58,140 nucleotides of DNA from contig JASBUW010000133.1 of assembly GCA_030147755.1 (NCBI GenBank), forward strand, positions 1-58,140, read 5' to 3'. The notes below the pieces were generated by a model, which saw only the letters and a program-made list of their open reading frames with translations, did not search any database and was not told the origin of the DNA. Source of the stretch: Parachlamydiaceae bacterium. GTDB lineage: Bacteria > Chlamydiota > Chlamydiia > Chlamydiales > Parachlamydiaceae. This document shows positions 25,333 through 34,706 of the stretch, in pieces (positions within the stretch are counted from its first letter, which is position 1; each line of letters begins with the position of its first letter). A program made the translations under genes and the position numbers.

Positions 25333-26481
25333 ATGCAAAGAGTCCAATATTTAAAAGATATTGAAAGACATTTTAAAGTACATTCAGTCTGCGCTTTGTT
25401 AGGTCCTAGGCAGGTAGGTAAAACAACTTTAGCAAAAATGTACTTAGATGCACATCCTAAAGAAAGCGTTTACTTCTTCGATTTAGAAAATCCTTTAGAT
25501 TTAGCCAGGTTAGAAAATCCAATGCTTGCTTTATCATTAATTTCCTCTGCCTTAATTGTGATTGATGAAATACAACGATTACCTGAATTATTTCCTATCC
25601 TTCGCGTTTTGGCAGATGACACAAGCAAAAAACGTAAATTTCTCATTTTAGGATCCGCTTCTCGTGATCTCATTCATCAATCATCAGAAACTCTAGCAGG
25701 TCGCATCGGTTATATTGAACTTATGCCTTTTTCATTAAAAGAGGCTGCTTACTCTGAGATTTTATGGATTCGAGGGGGATTTCCACGAGCTTACCTTGCT
25801 ACAGATGATGATGAAAGTTACCTTTGGAGACAGTCTTACATTACAACTTTTTTGGAACGAGATATTCCAAACTTAGGCTTTAAAATACCTCCTCAGCAAA
25901 TGAGACGATTTTGGCTCATGCTTGTGCATTATCATGGTCAAATTTTTAACGCGAGTGAATTAGGAAGATCTTTAGGAGTCTCCAGCCATACTGTGCGAAA
26001 ATATTTAGATATTTTGGCAGGGACATTTATGATTCGTATTCTTTCTCCCTGGTTTGAAAATTTATCCAAAAGACAAGTAAAATCTCCCAAAATATATTTT
26101 CACGATAGCGGCATTTTGCATGCACTTTTAGGCATTCAAAATGATGCAGAGCTTATGATTCATGCTAAGCTAGGTTCTTTTTGGGAAGGTTTTGCTGTTG
26201 AAGAAATCATTCGTGAAATGCACGCTACTCCAGAGGAGTGTTATTTCTGGGCATCTCAATCAGGTGCAGAACTCGATTTATTAATTATCAAAAATGGAAA
26301 ACGGCTTGGATTTGAATGCAAGTATACAGATAGACCCAAAACAACACTTTCTATGCATATTGCCATTCAAGATTTAAAATTAGACCATTTATATGTGATT
26401 TTTCCTGGAAATATCACCTTTCCTTTATCAGATAAGATCACAGCGAGTGGCCTTCAAGTAATTTCTAAGTTGTTTACTTAA
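25333..26481 (+). CDS. AAA ATPase with DUF4143 C-terminal domain
   Basis: The 382-aa protein has Walker A GPRQVGKT (24-31), Walker B LIVIDE (74-79) and sensor-like GSASRDL, then a winged-helix segment (SRSLGVSSHTVRKYLDIL type) and the DUF4143 region. Its end reads ASQSGAELDLLIIKNGKRLGFECKYTD, which looks like a PD-(D/E)xK nuclease core (E, D, ExK). These ATPases are common, laterally mobile and of unclear function, possibly toxin-like or DNA-binding. The palindrome before the start suggests self-regulation. A distant relative is encoded at 46534-47799. Its TAA stop shares bases with the stop of the convergent glycosyltransferase. Confidence 0.85.
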   Translation: MQRVQYLKDIERHFKVHSVCALLGPRQVGKTTLAKMYLDAHPKESVYFFDLENPLDLARLENPMLALSLISSALIVIDEIQRLPELFPILRVLADDTSKKRKFLILGSASRDLIHQSSETLAGRIGYIELMPFSLKEAAYSEILWIRGGFPRAYLATDDDESYLWRQSYITTFLERDIPNLGFKIPPQQMRRFWLMLVHYHGQIFNASELGRSLGVSSHTVRKYLDILAGTFMIRILSPWFENLSKRQVKSPKIYFHDSGILHALLGIQNDAELMIHAKLGSFWEGFAVEEIIREMHATPEECYFWASQSGAELDLLIIKNGKRLGFECKYTDRPKTTLSMHIAIQDLKLDHLYVIFPGNITFPLSDKITASGLQVISKLFT

Positions 26482-27971
26482 TACAAATTTGAATTTAATG
26501 ACTCACTTTCTCGACAATTTTGACACTGAAACAAGATGGCCGCTTTTGCAATTGTTTCTCCTTCATAAACTAAAGGAATTAAATCCACGAAATTGACTTT
26601 TTCAAAGTAGTGCTCCAACGATTGCTGATAAAAATCGCGCTTAGTGGGCCATTCTCGCTTCAAATAAGGCATGTTTTCAACCCACACAAAATAACCTGTT
26701 TGGCCTTTTTGCTCTTCTTGCAAACTTGGCCAATAAGAGAATTGATTTCTACGCATCCCTTGCAAATTGAGAAAATAAGCGCGCTTTTGCCCTTCTCCAT
26801 AAAAACTGAGAATACTCGTTGTTTGGTATTTGTCACTGACCAGAAAATGCTTATCTGGATCATAGCCTGCTTTTTGAAGGACTTGTCCCAAAGCATTCCA
26901 CCCCACATTATGTTTTAAAGGACTGAGACGATAGGGAAAAATAGACGAAAAAAGCAGAACAAAAGTTGTCAAACCTACAGATAACCCTAAACTTAATTTA
27001 GTCCAAATAGCTAAACGTGGTAAATATTCAAAAGCAAACCAACCTATTAGGATAATGCCTGTAGGATACGCAAATACGATCCAATTCCCTTGCACTTTCT
27101 GAAAACAAGAAACCAAAGCTGCACCACCTAATAATGTTAGTGTCACCAACCCACAAAAGAAAAGTGCAGGAGATAATTGACGGCGCTTTTGTGTCCATTT
27201 CCATAAACTTCCACACATCAATCCAAATAGAATAGGAGATAATAAGAGAGCTTGAGCCCCCAGAAAATCTCCTACATTGCCACCTGCTCGTTGACTGCTT
27301 CCTCCTTGAAGAGTCGAAAACACATGACGAAAAGTAGCCCAATCATGCGACCAGTTCCACCATATACTCGGTAATAATCCCAGTAAAGAAATCAAACCAC
27401 CAATTAATAATCGCGATTTCTTTTGAGTAGGAAAAAACCAGTCATGCATCAACAAGAAAAATAGCCAAAAAAGGTACATAGGCCACTTAAATAAGGCTCC
27501 GCATAAAATCCAAAGACTCACTTTCAAAGGATCCGGAGCTTGTTTCTGCTGTAAAGCAGACACGACTGTCAAACAGGCGCCCGTCCAACAAAGTAAGAGT
27601 CCTCCATCAGTAATCGCAAATAATGAACCTAGAATGCCTAAAGGACAAAAAGCCATCAGAATCCCACACCAAAAAGCTGTATATGGCTTTAAATCTGCTC
27701 GTAAGGCCAATAGATAAACAAGTCCTGCTTGTAATATCGCCAATACAACAGCGCCTGCACGCACTCCCCATTCTGTCTGTCCAAAGAGTTGTGTGCTTCC
27801 CCAAATCTGCCAGGCAATTCCAGGCGGCTTGCTATAATATCCCCAATCCAATGCCTGACTCCACGTCCAGTATTGCGCTTCATCAGGCCCCAAACCAATT
27901 CCTGCATAAATAATAATTCCCACCATCACCAGAGCTTTAAGCCCAATCCAGAATGCTAAACGCGTGAACAT
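26478..27971 (-). CDS. GT39/ArnT-like membrane glycosyltransferase
   Basis: The 497-aa protein has about 11-12 membrane spans and the PMT_2/ArnT start pattern GPDEAQYWTWSQALDWGYYS followed by KPPGIAW. The Asp-Glu pair there is the usual catalytic site in the first extracytoplasmic loop. Such enzymes transfer sugars from polyprenyl phosphate to lipids or proteins at the outer face of the inner membrane. The soluble C-terminus contains VSDKYQTTSILSFYGEG, as in other bacterial members. I chose the ATG at 27971 (AAAGG 4 nt upstream) over 28028. Acceptor unknown. Confidence 0.85.
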   Translation of the reverse strand: MFTRLAFWIGLKALVMVGIIIYAGIGLGPDEAQYWTWSQALDWGYYSKPPGIAWQIWGSTQLFGQTEWGVRAGAVVLAILQAGLVYLLALRADLKPYTAFWCGILMAFCPLGILGSLFAITDGGLLLCWTGACLTVVSALQQKQAPDPLKVSLWILCGALFKWPMYLFWLFFLLMHDWFFPTQKKSRLLIGGLISLLGLLPSIWWNWSHDWATFRHVFSTLQGGSSQRAGGNVGDFLGAQALLLSPILFGLMCGSLWKWTQKRRQLSPALFFCGLVTLTLLGGAALVSCFQKVQGNWIVFAYPTGIILIGWFAFEYLPRLAIWTKLSLGLSVGLTTFVLLFSSIFPYRLSPLKHNVGWNALGQVLQKAGYDPDKHFLVSDKYQTTSILSFYGEGQKRAYFLNLQGMRRNQFSYWPSLQEEQKGQTGYFVWVENMPYLKREWPTKRDFYQQSLEHYFEKVNFVDLIPLVYEGETIAKAAILFQCQNCRESESLNSNLY

Positions 27972-28057
27972 ATAACCTTTCGTTTTAAATGCGCAATTAT
28001 CATACTTCTCCGTCAAGCTATTTGCCAACTATAAAATCTTAATTACTAACTCACTTC

Positions 28058-28190
28058 ATGCAAAAGGACAAACGACGAAAACGATACCAACGACCTTAAC
28101 GACTAAGTGGACAAAATTATTCGTCCTTTTTGTCGTTTCACGTTGTCGTTAAGGTCGTTGGTATCGTTTTCGTCGTTTGTTTTTTTGCAT
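28058..28190. repeat. Inverted repeat with 46-bp arms (AACGAC words)
   Basis: The arm 28058-28103 (ATGCAAAAGGACAAACGACG...) and 28145-28190 are inverse copies with two mismatches around a 41-bp centre. The words AACGACGAAAACGATACC and GACCTTAACGAC recur as dispersed repeats in environmental bacteria. The element is in a divergent gap, between the glycosyltransferase and the WH2 protein, where a terminator role is not needed. Confidence 0.85.
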
Positions 28191-28309
28191 AAGGTGATTT
28201 ACTTTTATAGAACTAATTTTAAATCATAAAATAATAAATAATTAATAACATTTTAACAATTAGATAATAAAATAAACACATTATCAATAACTAAAAGAAA
28301 GGTTTTGAA

Positions 28310-29653
28310 ATGAATTTACAACAAAGATATCAAATTCAAATAAAACAGCAACAACATTATCAACATTATCAACCGGAACTTAGACCGGCTCCCCAAAGAC
28401 TGAATCCGCAGCTTATGCGCATGTTTAATCAGCAACCGCCACAACATTTACCATTTGCTAAACCTGTTCAACCCCTCCAAAAACAGCTTTTTCCTTTCAA
28501 ACAAGAGGCAGCCAAAACGAGCCGCTGTGGAACGTGGGTGCTTTCTCTTAAACAAAAATTTCAAACACTTGGAAAAAAAATCAGTAGCTGTTGCCAACAG
28601 GTGATAGCCGTTTTAAAGAAACCTTTTACTCCTGCAAAAAAGAAGATGGCTGCTGCTCCTATCCACCCTCAAGCACCCTTAAATAAACCTGTATATGTTG
28701 TGCGTCCTCTCCCTTTTATTCCCCTGCCTGTTCAATTGCCACAATATACTCCTCCACAACCTAAACCAGCACAAACTCTCCCTGCTCAGCCAGATACCCG
28801 CCACAATGAAGAAAAACAGACCTTACCAACACCACTTCTAACTCTTCAAAAGCGTTTTATTCGTCCTCTTCCTTCTCTTCCACAGCCTAAACCACAAACT
28901 CCTCCCATCAGTGTACAGACAAATCACGATCAAAATGAATTAGAGGCAGCTTTGCCTCAAAAGCAAGTGGAGATTCCATGTGAAAACAAACCAGAAGAAC
29001 AAATAGAACCAGAAATTCAAGCAGAAGTCAAAGCAGAGGAAACCAAACAAACGGTGGAAGTGCCCGTCTCTACATCACAAAATGATTCTCATGAAGTGGA
29101 GAAAGAAGCAAAAGAAGAATCTCATATTCCTCCTGCTCCTCCAGCGCCTCCTATTCCTCCACGTATTCCTGCTCCAGCTGCTCAAGAGCAAAAAATTGTT
29201 AATCCAGTTGCTCATCCTGATAGAAAAGATTTCCTGAATGAAATTGCACAATTTAACAAAAATGAATTGAAAAAACAGATCAATACACGTGAAAACACGC
29301 CCCCCGCTAAAGACTCCAAACAAGATGATCTTTTGGATTTGGTTAAGAAAAGATTGAGCATTCAACGTGAAGTTTGGAAAGAAGATGAGGAAAAAAACAT
29401 GAGTCAGAAAGTTATTCCCATTCCTCCCACTCCCCCTAAAGAGCCTTCTCAGGTGCAAGAAGTTATTAATCATCCTCCTCAAACAAAAAGAACGGGTCTT
29501 CTCAATGAAATTGAGGGATTCAACAAGAAAAATTTAAAAGCACCAAAAAAGGTAAATAAAGATCTTCCTGTCAAGCAGGCTACGGTTCCATTAAGAGATA
29601 GAATTATCCAACAATTCATGGGTAATGTAGCGCGCATGGTAAAAAGAGGTTAA
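28310..29653 (+). CDS. Polyproline/WH2 protein, candidate actin-targeting effector
   Basis: The 447-aa protein is Pro/Gln/Lys-rich and largely disordered. It holds two copies of one module: a polyproline run (IPPAPPAPPIPPRIPAP at 273-289; IPIPPTPPKEP at 369-379) followed by a WH2-like actin-binding motif (RKDFLNEIAQFNKNELKK at 305-322; RTGLLNEIEGFNKKNLK at 394-410). The LLxxIxxF...LKK pattern is that of WASP, VopF/L and Sca2 WH2 motifs, and polyproline runs recruit profilin. Chlamydial Tarp combines similar elements. It has no signal peptide, as expected for a type III substrate. The N-terminal Gln-rich stretch could be the secretion signal. Actin binding is inferred only. Confidence 0.75.
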   Translation: MNLQQRYQIQIKQQQHYQHYQPELRPAPQRLNPQLMRMFNQQPPQHLPFAKPVQPLQKQLFPFKQEAAKTSRCGTWVLSLKQKFQTLGKKISSCCQQVIAVLKKPFTPAKKKMAAAPIHPQAPLNKPVYVVRPLPFIPLPVQLPQYTPPQPKPAQTLPAQPDTRHNEEKQTLPTPLLTLQKRFIRPLPSLPQPKPQTPPISVQTNHDQNELEAALPQKQVEIPCENKPEEQIEPEIQAEVKAEETKQTVEVPVSTSQNDSHEVEKEAKEESHIPPAPPAPPIPPRIPAPAAQEQKIVNPVAHPDRKDFLNEIAQFNKNELKKQINTRENTPPAKDSKQDDLLDLVKKRLSIQREVWKEDEEKNMSQKVIPIPPTPPKEPSQVQEVINHPPQTKRTGLLNEIEGFNKKNLKAPKKVNKDLPVKQATVPLRDRIIQQFMGNVARMVKRG

Positions 29654-30570
29654 TTTACTTCTTCCCAACTATGCATGACAGCTTTCATGTCTTCGCGCAG
29701 GGATTTGTGCAAAGTGGGTTGTTGAGCCATGACTTGAAAAGCTTCTCGTTTAGCCGGATCACTTAAACCGGCACAAACAAGGACAAGATAAGTAGACAAG
29801 CAGGGATCTTTTTGGATATCGGGTTGCTGTAAAAGTTCAAAACAAAAATCAGCAACCCCCTCTTCATCTTTAAAAGCCAACAAAGCAATAGCAGCCTTTT
29901 CATTGTCTTCATTCAGCGGACGACCCGCCAGTACAGTTAACAAGAATTGGCGTGCAGGATCACCGATCGCTTTTAAAGCATTGATAATTTGGTCATCAGC
30001 AAAAAAATCGCCCTGTCCTAAAGCTTCAAATAAGGAAATAATGGCTCGTTTATCTCCAATTTGTCCCAAGCATTTCACAGCCAAAAAAGGAGCTTGTCCA
30101 TAGCCCGGAAATAAAGGATCATATAACTCTTCACTGCGCAATAAATCAATCAAAGCAGGCACAATTTTGTCTTTCTGCGCAACAATGGCGGCCATCTCTA
30201 ATTCGGGCTCTTCCTCTTCTGTCAAAATCAAGTCTGCCATTAATTGGGGATAAATGGTCTTGGGATTTTTAATTTCGTAAATTCCACGCAATTTTTGATA
30301 AGCCGCTCGCGCATCTGCTACACGATCAGTTTCCATACTACCGAGGAAAACGGCCGCCAAATTTTGCTTGAGTTGTGCTTCTAAAGCGGCCAATTGCTCA
30401 ATGCGCGCAATATCAAACTCCGACTGAACCCCTTTTCCCTCTTGTCGATAATAGTCAAGCATGATGGAGAATTGTCCACCAAAATGCGCGTCACGATGCA
30501 TCAAAATTTCATGATCAATGGCATCGATTAAGGGAAATTGCTCAAAAGCGGGTTGATCGAGAGGATCCAT
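29650..30570 (-). CDS. HEAT-repeat-like protein downstream of lipA
   Basis: The 306-aa protein is acidic and entirely helical. The segments around AVKCLGQIGDKRAIISLFEAL and INALKAIGDPARQFLLTVL match HEAT/PBS-lyase repeats, with at least three units between about 130 and 270. No catalytic motif is seen, so a protein-binding scaffold is likely. It starts 14 bp after the lipA stop and is probably co-transcribed with lpdA-lipA. Its stop overlaps the WH2 gene stop within TTAA. Confidence 0.7.
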   Translation of the reverse strand: MDPLDQPAFEQFPLIDAIDHEILMHRDAHFGGQFSIMLDYYRQEGKGVQSEFDIARIEQLAALEAQLKQNLAAVFLGSMETDRVADARAAYQKLRGIYEIKNPKTIYPQLMADLILTEEEEPELEMAAIVAQKDKIVPALIDLLRSEELYDPLFPGYGQAPFLAVKCLGQIGDKRAIISLFEALGQGDFFADDQIINALKAIGDPARQFLLTVLAGRPLNEDNEKAAIALLAFKDEEGVADFCFELLQQPDIQKDPCLSTYLVLVCAGLSDPAKREAFQVMAQQPTLHKSLREDMKAVMHSWEEVN

Positions 30571-30584
30571 ATTTATTTCTCACT

Positions 30585-31580
30585 TTAATGACTATTAATA
30601 ATAAAGGGATCTTGATTGGCTTGTTCAATGACAAGTCGAGCATTATAACTGGAGCGTACAAAAGGACCACAATACAAATAAGAAAGTCCAATGTCATATC
30701 CAAAAGTTTCGTATTTTTTAAATTGTTCAGGTGGAATAAACGCTTTGACTCTTAATTTTTGACGATTAGGCTGCAAATACTGACCGATCGTCACAATATC
30801 ACATCCCGCCTCTTTTAAATCTTTTAACGTTTGATAGACTTGTTCTTCCGTTTCTCCCAATCCTATCATGAGTCCTGATTTCACTTTCATGCCTACATGA
30901 CGATGAGTCGCTACATAACGCAGTAAACTCAAAGTACGTTCATAAGTTGCTTTATGCCGCACACGTGGCGTTAAATCACGCACGGTTTCAATATTATGAT
31001 TAAAAATCTGGGGTTTGGCTTCTAAAACGGTTTGCCACGCGTGAGTTTGTCCATTGAAATCAGAAGTCAGCACTTCAAGTGTGACACTAGGATTTAACCG
31101 TCGCACTTCCTGCATCACCTGTACCAGATGATGGCTGCCGCCATCAGGCAAATCATCACGTGCTACCATGGTAATCACCACGTGACGCAATCCCAATTCT
31201 TTCACAGATTCAGCAACCCGTAAAGGTTCATCAGCTTCTAATGCTTTAGGGGCTTGGGAAAAATCGATATCGCAGAAGCCGCAATTACGTGTGCATTCTT
31301 TTCCCATGATCAAAAATGTGGCGGTTTTATGCGACCAACATTCCAATAAATTGGGACATTTCGCCTCTTCACACACAGTATGCAAACGCTTTTTAGCTAA
31401 AACTTGTCCTGTTTGTGGCAATTCGCTCCCCTTAGGTAAGCGACGATGCAACCAAGAAGGAAAACGTCCTTTGCCCACCACTTGCTCATCTGCGTTTGAC
31501 TCGGGATTTTCTGGCAAAACATTCAAGCGCCTAGTGGATTTAGCGGGTGGAAGCGCTTGAAAGCTCTCTTGATCCAACAT
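30585..31580 (-). CDS. lipA: Lipoyl synthase
   Basis: The 331-aa radical-SAM enzyme has both iron-sulfur sites: CEEAKCPNLLECWS (auxiliary cluster, C-x4-C-x5-C) and CTRNCGFCDI (SAM cluster, C-x3-C-x2-C). It also has the terminal RSSYNA motif whose Ser ligates the auxiliary cluster. It inserts two sulfurs into octanoyl groups on carrier proteins. AAGAGG lies 6 nt before the ATG. It follows lpdA by 10 bp, the same order as in Chlamydia, and with lplA and lpdA covers lipoate metabolism. Confidence 0.97.
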   Translation of the reverse strand: MLDQESFQALPPAKSTRRLNVLPENPESNADEQVVGKGRFPSWLHRRLPKGSELPQTGQVLAKKRLHTVCEEAKCPNLLECWSHKTATFLIMGKECTRNCGFCDIDFSQAPKALEADEPLRVAESVKELGLRHVVITMVARDDLPDGGSHHLVQVMQEVRRLNPSVTLEVLTSDFNGQTHAWQTVLEAKPQIFNHNIETVRDLTPRVRHKATYERTLSLLRYVATHRHVGMKVKSGLMIGLGETEEQVYQTLKDLKEAGCDIVTIGQYLQPNRQKLRVKAFIPPEQFKKYETFGYDIGLSYLYCGPFVRSSYNARLVIEQANQDPFIINSH

Positions 31581-31590
31581 AAACAGCCTC

Positions 31591-32994
31591 TTATTTTGAA
31601 CGCGTCCGTGGAGGCAAACTTAAGGGCAATCCTTCAGCCATCATCGCGGATTCTCCCCATGCTTCTGAGATTGTCGGATGCGCATGAATAGTTTCAGCGA
31701 CACATTCAATTGTCAATTCATTAGTAATCGCCAATACCATTTCTGCGATTAAAGTCGTCGCTTCATAGCCCACTGCTTGTGCGCCTAAAATTTGCCCTGT
31801 TTTTTCATCTATGACAACTTGTGCAAATCCATCCGCGTGCAAAGTGGCTTGGGATTTCCCTAAAGCTTGGAAAGGAAAAGCTCCTACTTTCGCTTTATAG
31901 CCTTGTTTTTGCGCCTCTTCTAAGGAAAGACCGACAGATCCAATTTCAGGATGCGTAAAGATGACAGAAGGAATAGCATGATAATGCATGCGTGCCACTT
32001 TACCACACGCATTGTCAGCTGCCACGAGTCCTTGGTGAGACGCGACGTGTGCTAACCACCATTTGGAAGCAATATCGCCCACTGCATAAATCCCCGCCAC
32101 AGACGTTTCCATTTTATCATTCACGGCGATAATCCCATTGTCTTGTACGAGAACACCTGCTTTTTCGAGTCCAATACCATTGGTATTTAAAGAACGTCCC
32201 ACAGACACTAAACAACAATCGGCGTCAAATGTGCGTCCACCCTCAATTGTGGCGACAATGCCAGAATCGGTGCGTTCAATTTTTTGCACTTTAACATTAG
32301 TCTCTACTTTAATCCCTTGTTTAGTAAAAGCACGTGTCAACGCTTGACTTACTTCAGGCGCTTCGGTAGATAAAATGCGCGGTAACAATTCGAGAATCGT
32401 CACATCGACTCCCAATGTCGCATAAAGCGAAGCGAATTCACATCCAATCACTCCTCCTCCCACAATCAACATCTTCTTAGGCAAAGTGGTCATGGCTAAT
32501 AAAGAGGTTGAATCATGAATGCGTTCATAATCGAAAGGAAAAGCGGGAATATTGCGTGGCTCAGAACCTGTTGCCACAATGATTTTATCTGCCACAATTA
32601 AAGCATTGTCTTGTCCCAACACTTTAATTTCAGTGGGAGAAATCAGCTGTCCCACTCCACGAAACACGGTAATTTTATTGGCGGCAATGACGCTTTCTAG
32701 TCCTGTGCGCATTTTATGGACCACCTGATCTTTATGCGTCGCTAAACGCCCATAATCAAATTGCATTCCCTGGATATCAATCCCGAAAGTGGACACATCT
32801 TTGAGGCGTCCGACAAGCTCAGAACCTGCAATTAAGGCTTTGGAAGGAATGCATCCCCGATTTAAGCACGTGCCTCCCATTTCTTTAGCTTCGATTAAAG
32901 CGACGGATTTCCCATATTGCGCAGCGCGAATAGCAGCAGGATAGCCTCCAGGACCACCTCCCAGTACTGCAATATCAAATTTTTCTCGATCCAT
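31591..32994 (-). CDS. lpdA: Dihydrolipoamide dehydrogenase (E3)
   Basis: The 467-aa flavoprotein has an FAD motif IAVLGGGPGGYPAAIRAAQ, the redox disulfide GGTCLNRGCIPSKA, an NAD motif MLIVGGGVIGCEFASLYA, and the C-terminal active-site HAHPTISEAWGE. It reoxidises dihydrolipoamide of pyruvate and 2-oxoglutarate dehydrogenases. Two ATGs lie 6 nt apart; AAAGGAG is too close to the first (33000), so I prefer 32994. It is first in the lpdA-lipA-HEAT operon and divergent from the zinc-ribbon membrane protein. Confidence 0.95.
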   Translation of the reverse strand: MDREKFDIAVLGGGPGGYPAAIRAAQYGKSVALIEAKEMGGTCLNRGCIPSKALIAGSELVGRLKDVSTFGIDIQGMQFDYGRLATHKDQVVHKMRTGLESVIAANKITVFRGVGQLISPTEIKVLGQDNALIVADKIIVATGSEPRNIPAFPFDYERIHDSTSLLAMTTLPKKMLIVGGGVIGCEFASLYATLGVDVTILELLPRILSTEAPEVSQALTRAFTKQGIKVETNVKVQKIERTDSGIVATIEGGRTFDADCCLVSVGRSLNTNGIGLEKAGVLVQDNGIIAVNDKMETSVAGIYAVGDIASKWWLAHVASHQGLVAADNACGKVARMHYHAIPSVIFTHPEIGSVGLSLEEAQKQGYKAKVGAFPFQALGKSQATLHADGFAQVVIDEKTGQILGAQAVGYEATTLIAEMVLAITNELTIECVAETIHAHPTISEAWGESAMMAEGLPLSLPPRTRSK

Positions 32995-33232
32995 GTGCAT
33001 GCTCCTTTTAAAATTTCAGCATACAAGATTTAGCATTCAAAATCCAATTTTTGATAAATGAAATAGAACTTGACAAAATTCATGAAAAATTTCAGTTAAG
33101 TGCTTGCCTTTTGATAAAGAAAAAGATAATATGTCAATAGATGTGTGAATCTTCACCCAAAATGAGGCCACAGATTGGTATATAAATAATTTAGACTAAA
33201 TCTTTTATTGCATATGGGCAGGGCTGTTCAAA

Positions 33233-33712
33233 ATGAGTGCAGTACCCAAAAAAAAATTATGCTGGAATTGTGAAGGCAACGTTTCCAAAGAACTCGACAA
33301 TTGCCCTTATTGCAAAGTCTATCTACATGCCATCGATTCGGAAGAAGATTCTCAATGGAATCCTTCTTATCATGCGCCCAAATTAACGGAAGAAATCCCT
33401 TCTCCTCTCTATCAAATTCCCGTTGAGCAAAGCTTAGAGGACCAAGAAGACCAAGCTAGCGCATCTCCTCATGCAGTCCCTTTTCACTTGAATATCCCTT
33501 TAGAGCAGCTTAAGCGCGATGTTTTTCCTACTCTCTTTTTGATGATGGGATCCTTGTTCTTTCTGTTTGGAGTTGTGCTTCTTCTTTTTTCACAAAATGG
33601 AACCCTCACCTTGCAATGGCAAGGGCATTATGGATTCTATTATCTTTTGTTGGCTTTTCCTTTAATTGTTTTTGGCTGGAAATTTCTTCAGCAATTAGAA
33701 GAAAACGAGTAG
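33233..33712 (+). CDS. Zinc-ribbon membrane protein
   Basis: The 159-aa protein begins with a zinc ribbon, LCWNCEGNVSKELDNCPYCK (C-x2-C ... C-x2-C). It has an acidic linker, and ends with two membrane spans (about 101-123 and 131-149). Similar proteins next to lpdA occur in other chlamydiae, to my recollection. Function unknown. It probably anchors a cytoplasmic zinc module at the inner membrane. Confidence 0.7.
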   Translation: MSAVPKKKLCWNCEGNVSKELDNCPYCKVYLHAIDSEEDSQWNPSYHAPKLTEEIPSPLYQIPVEQSLEDQEDQASASPHAVPFHLNIPLEQLKRDVFPTLFLMMGSLFFLFGVVLLLFSQNGTLTLQWQGHYGFYYLLLAFPLIVFGWKFLQQLEENE

Positions 33713-33809
33713 TAAAATTTCAATAAATCTCCTAATCAGTAGCCTAGAGTTAAGGCGTATAAATTCAGTGTATATTTAATTGATATTACATCAAATTTAC
33801 AAATGAATG

Positions 33810-33919
33810 GGTAATACGCGAAACGTTTGGAGTGCGAAGGCCCTCCTTCGCTTTCATTAAAGACGCCTCATATGAAAGCGAAGGAGGGCCTTTGCACTCC
33901 AAACGTTTCGCGTATTACC
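33810..33919. repeat. Inverted repeat with 47-bp arms
   Basis: GGTAATACGCGAAACGTTTG... (33810-33856) is inverted at 33873-33919 with a single mismatch and a 16-bp loop. It lies between convergent genes, together with the CTCTGTG copy at 34044. The rest of the gap 33713-34107 shows nothing else. Confidence 0.9.
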
Positions 33920-34043
33920 AAAAAATCACTTTGAAGATTTCATCGAACAACAGAATATATGGACACTGAACTTATACTTTGAGGACTTTCTTTAAAGAAA
34001 AAAGATAGTTTATACGAATATTTTTAAGATGGGATGTATAAGA

Positions 34044-34094
34044 TCTACGCACTCTGTGGTTATTTTATTAATTTACCACAGAGAACATAGAGAA
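34044..34094. repeat. CTCTGTG-family inverted repeat, decayed copy 3
   Basis: CTCTGTGGT (34052-34060) with a short AT loop and ACCACAGAGAACATAGAGA is a degenerate, shortened member of the family at 20365, 22309 and 39651. It sits directly before the stop of the convergent membrane protein gene. Confidence 0.65.
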
Positions 34095-34107
34095 AAAAAT
34101 TTATTTT

Positions 34108-34548
34108 TCAAACACCTGCAGGCGCATATCTAGGAAAAATCCAAACCATAGCTGCATTATGAATACTACATCTCGAAGGATCTAAATAAGTTACGATACC
34201 AAAAATTAATCCCATACCAGGGAGCTGTTCAATAATAGAAGAATGTCCCATTACTGCAGCAGCACAACCAACAGTAACGATTCCCGTCAGTGTTCGACAC
34301 ATTTCTTCTCCCCATGTTAAATCTCGACCACCCGTCAATCTCTTGAAAAAAGGCGTGACTAATCCGTGTATAGCTGTAGCAACAGCTGAAAGAGATCCCG
34401 CAATAAGTCCTTTGATAGGGTCTGTTCTTATGACAGTTGCAACAAAAAAACCTGTCCCAAACGCATAAATCATTTCTGTAAGTGTATTCGAAGGGACATC
34501 TTGCCAATAAAGTCGAGCATGCTGATACATATTGTCTATAAATTGCAT
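34108..34548 (-). CDS. Unknown small membrane protein
   Basis: The 146-aa protein has about four hydrophobic segments (YAFGTGFFVATVI, GLIAGSLSAVATAIHGLV, LTGIVTVGCAAAVMG, GMGLIFGIVTYL) and Gly/Ala-rich helices. No family is recognised. AAGGAG lies 5 nt before the ATG. It is flanked on both sides by inverted repeats. Confidence 0.6.
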   Translation of the reverse strand: MQFIDNMYQHARLYWQDVPSNTLTEMIYAFGTGFFVATVIRTDPIKGLIAGSLSAVATAIHGLVTPFFKRLTGGRDLTWGEEMCRTLTGIVTVGCAAAVMGHSSIIEQLPGMGLIFGIVTYLDPSRCSIHNAAMVWIFPRYAPAGV

Positions 34549-34706
34549 ATAATCTCCTTGTATTAAATTATCTAAACAGTAATTAAAAGAGCTAATATTA
34601 ATTGATTGCTGATTTTAACGCAATTAATTTTTGTTTATAAAAAAACAAACACAGAGAATTAACAAAAAAAAATGCATTAATATATACACAAACAACTTAA
34701 AAATTA

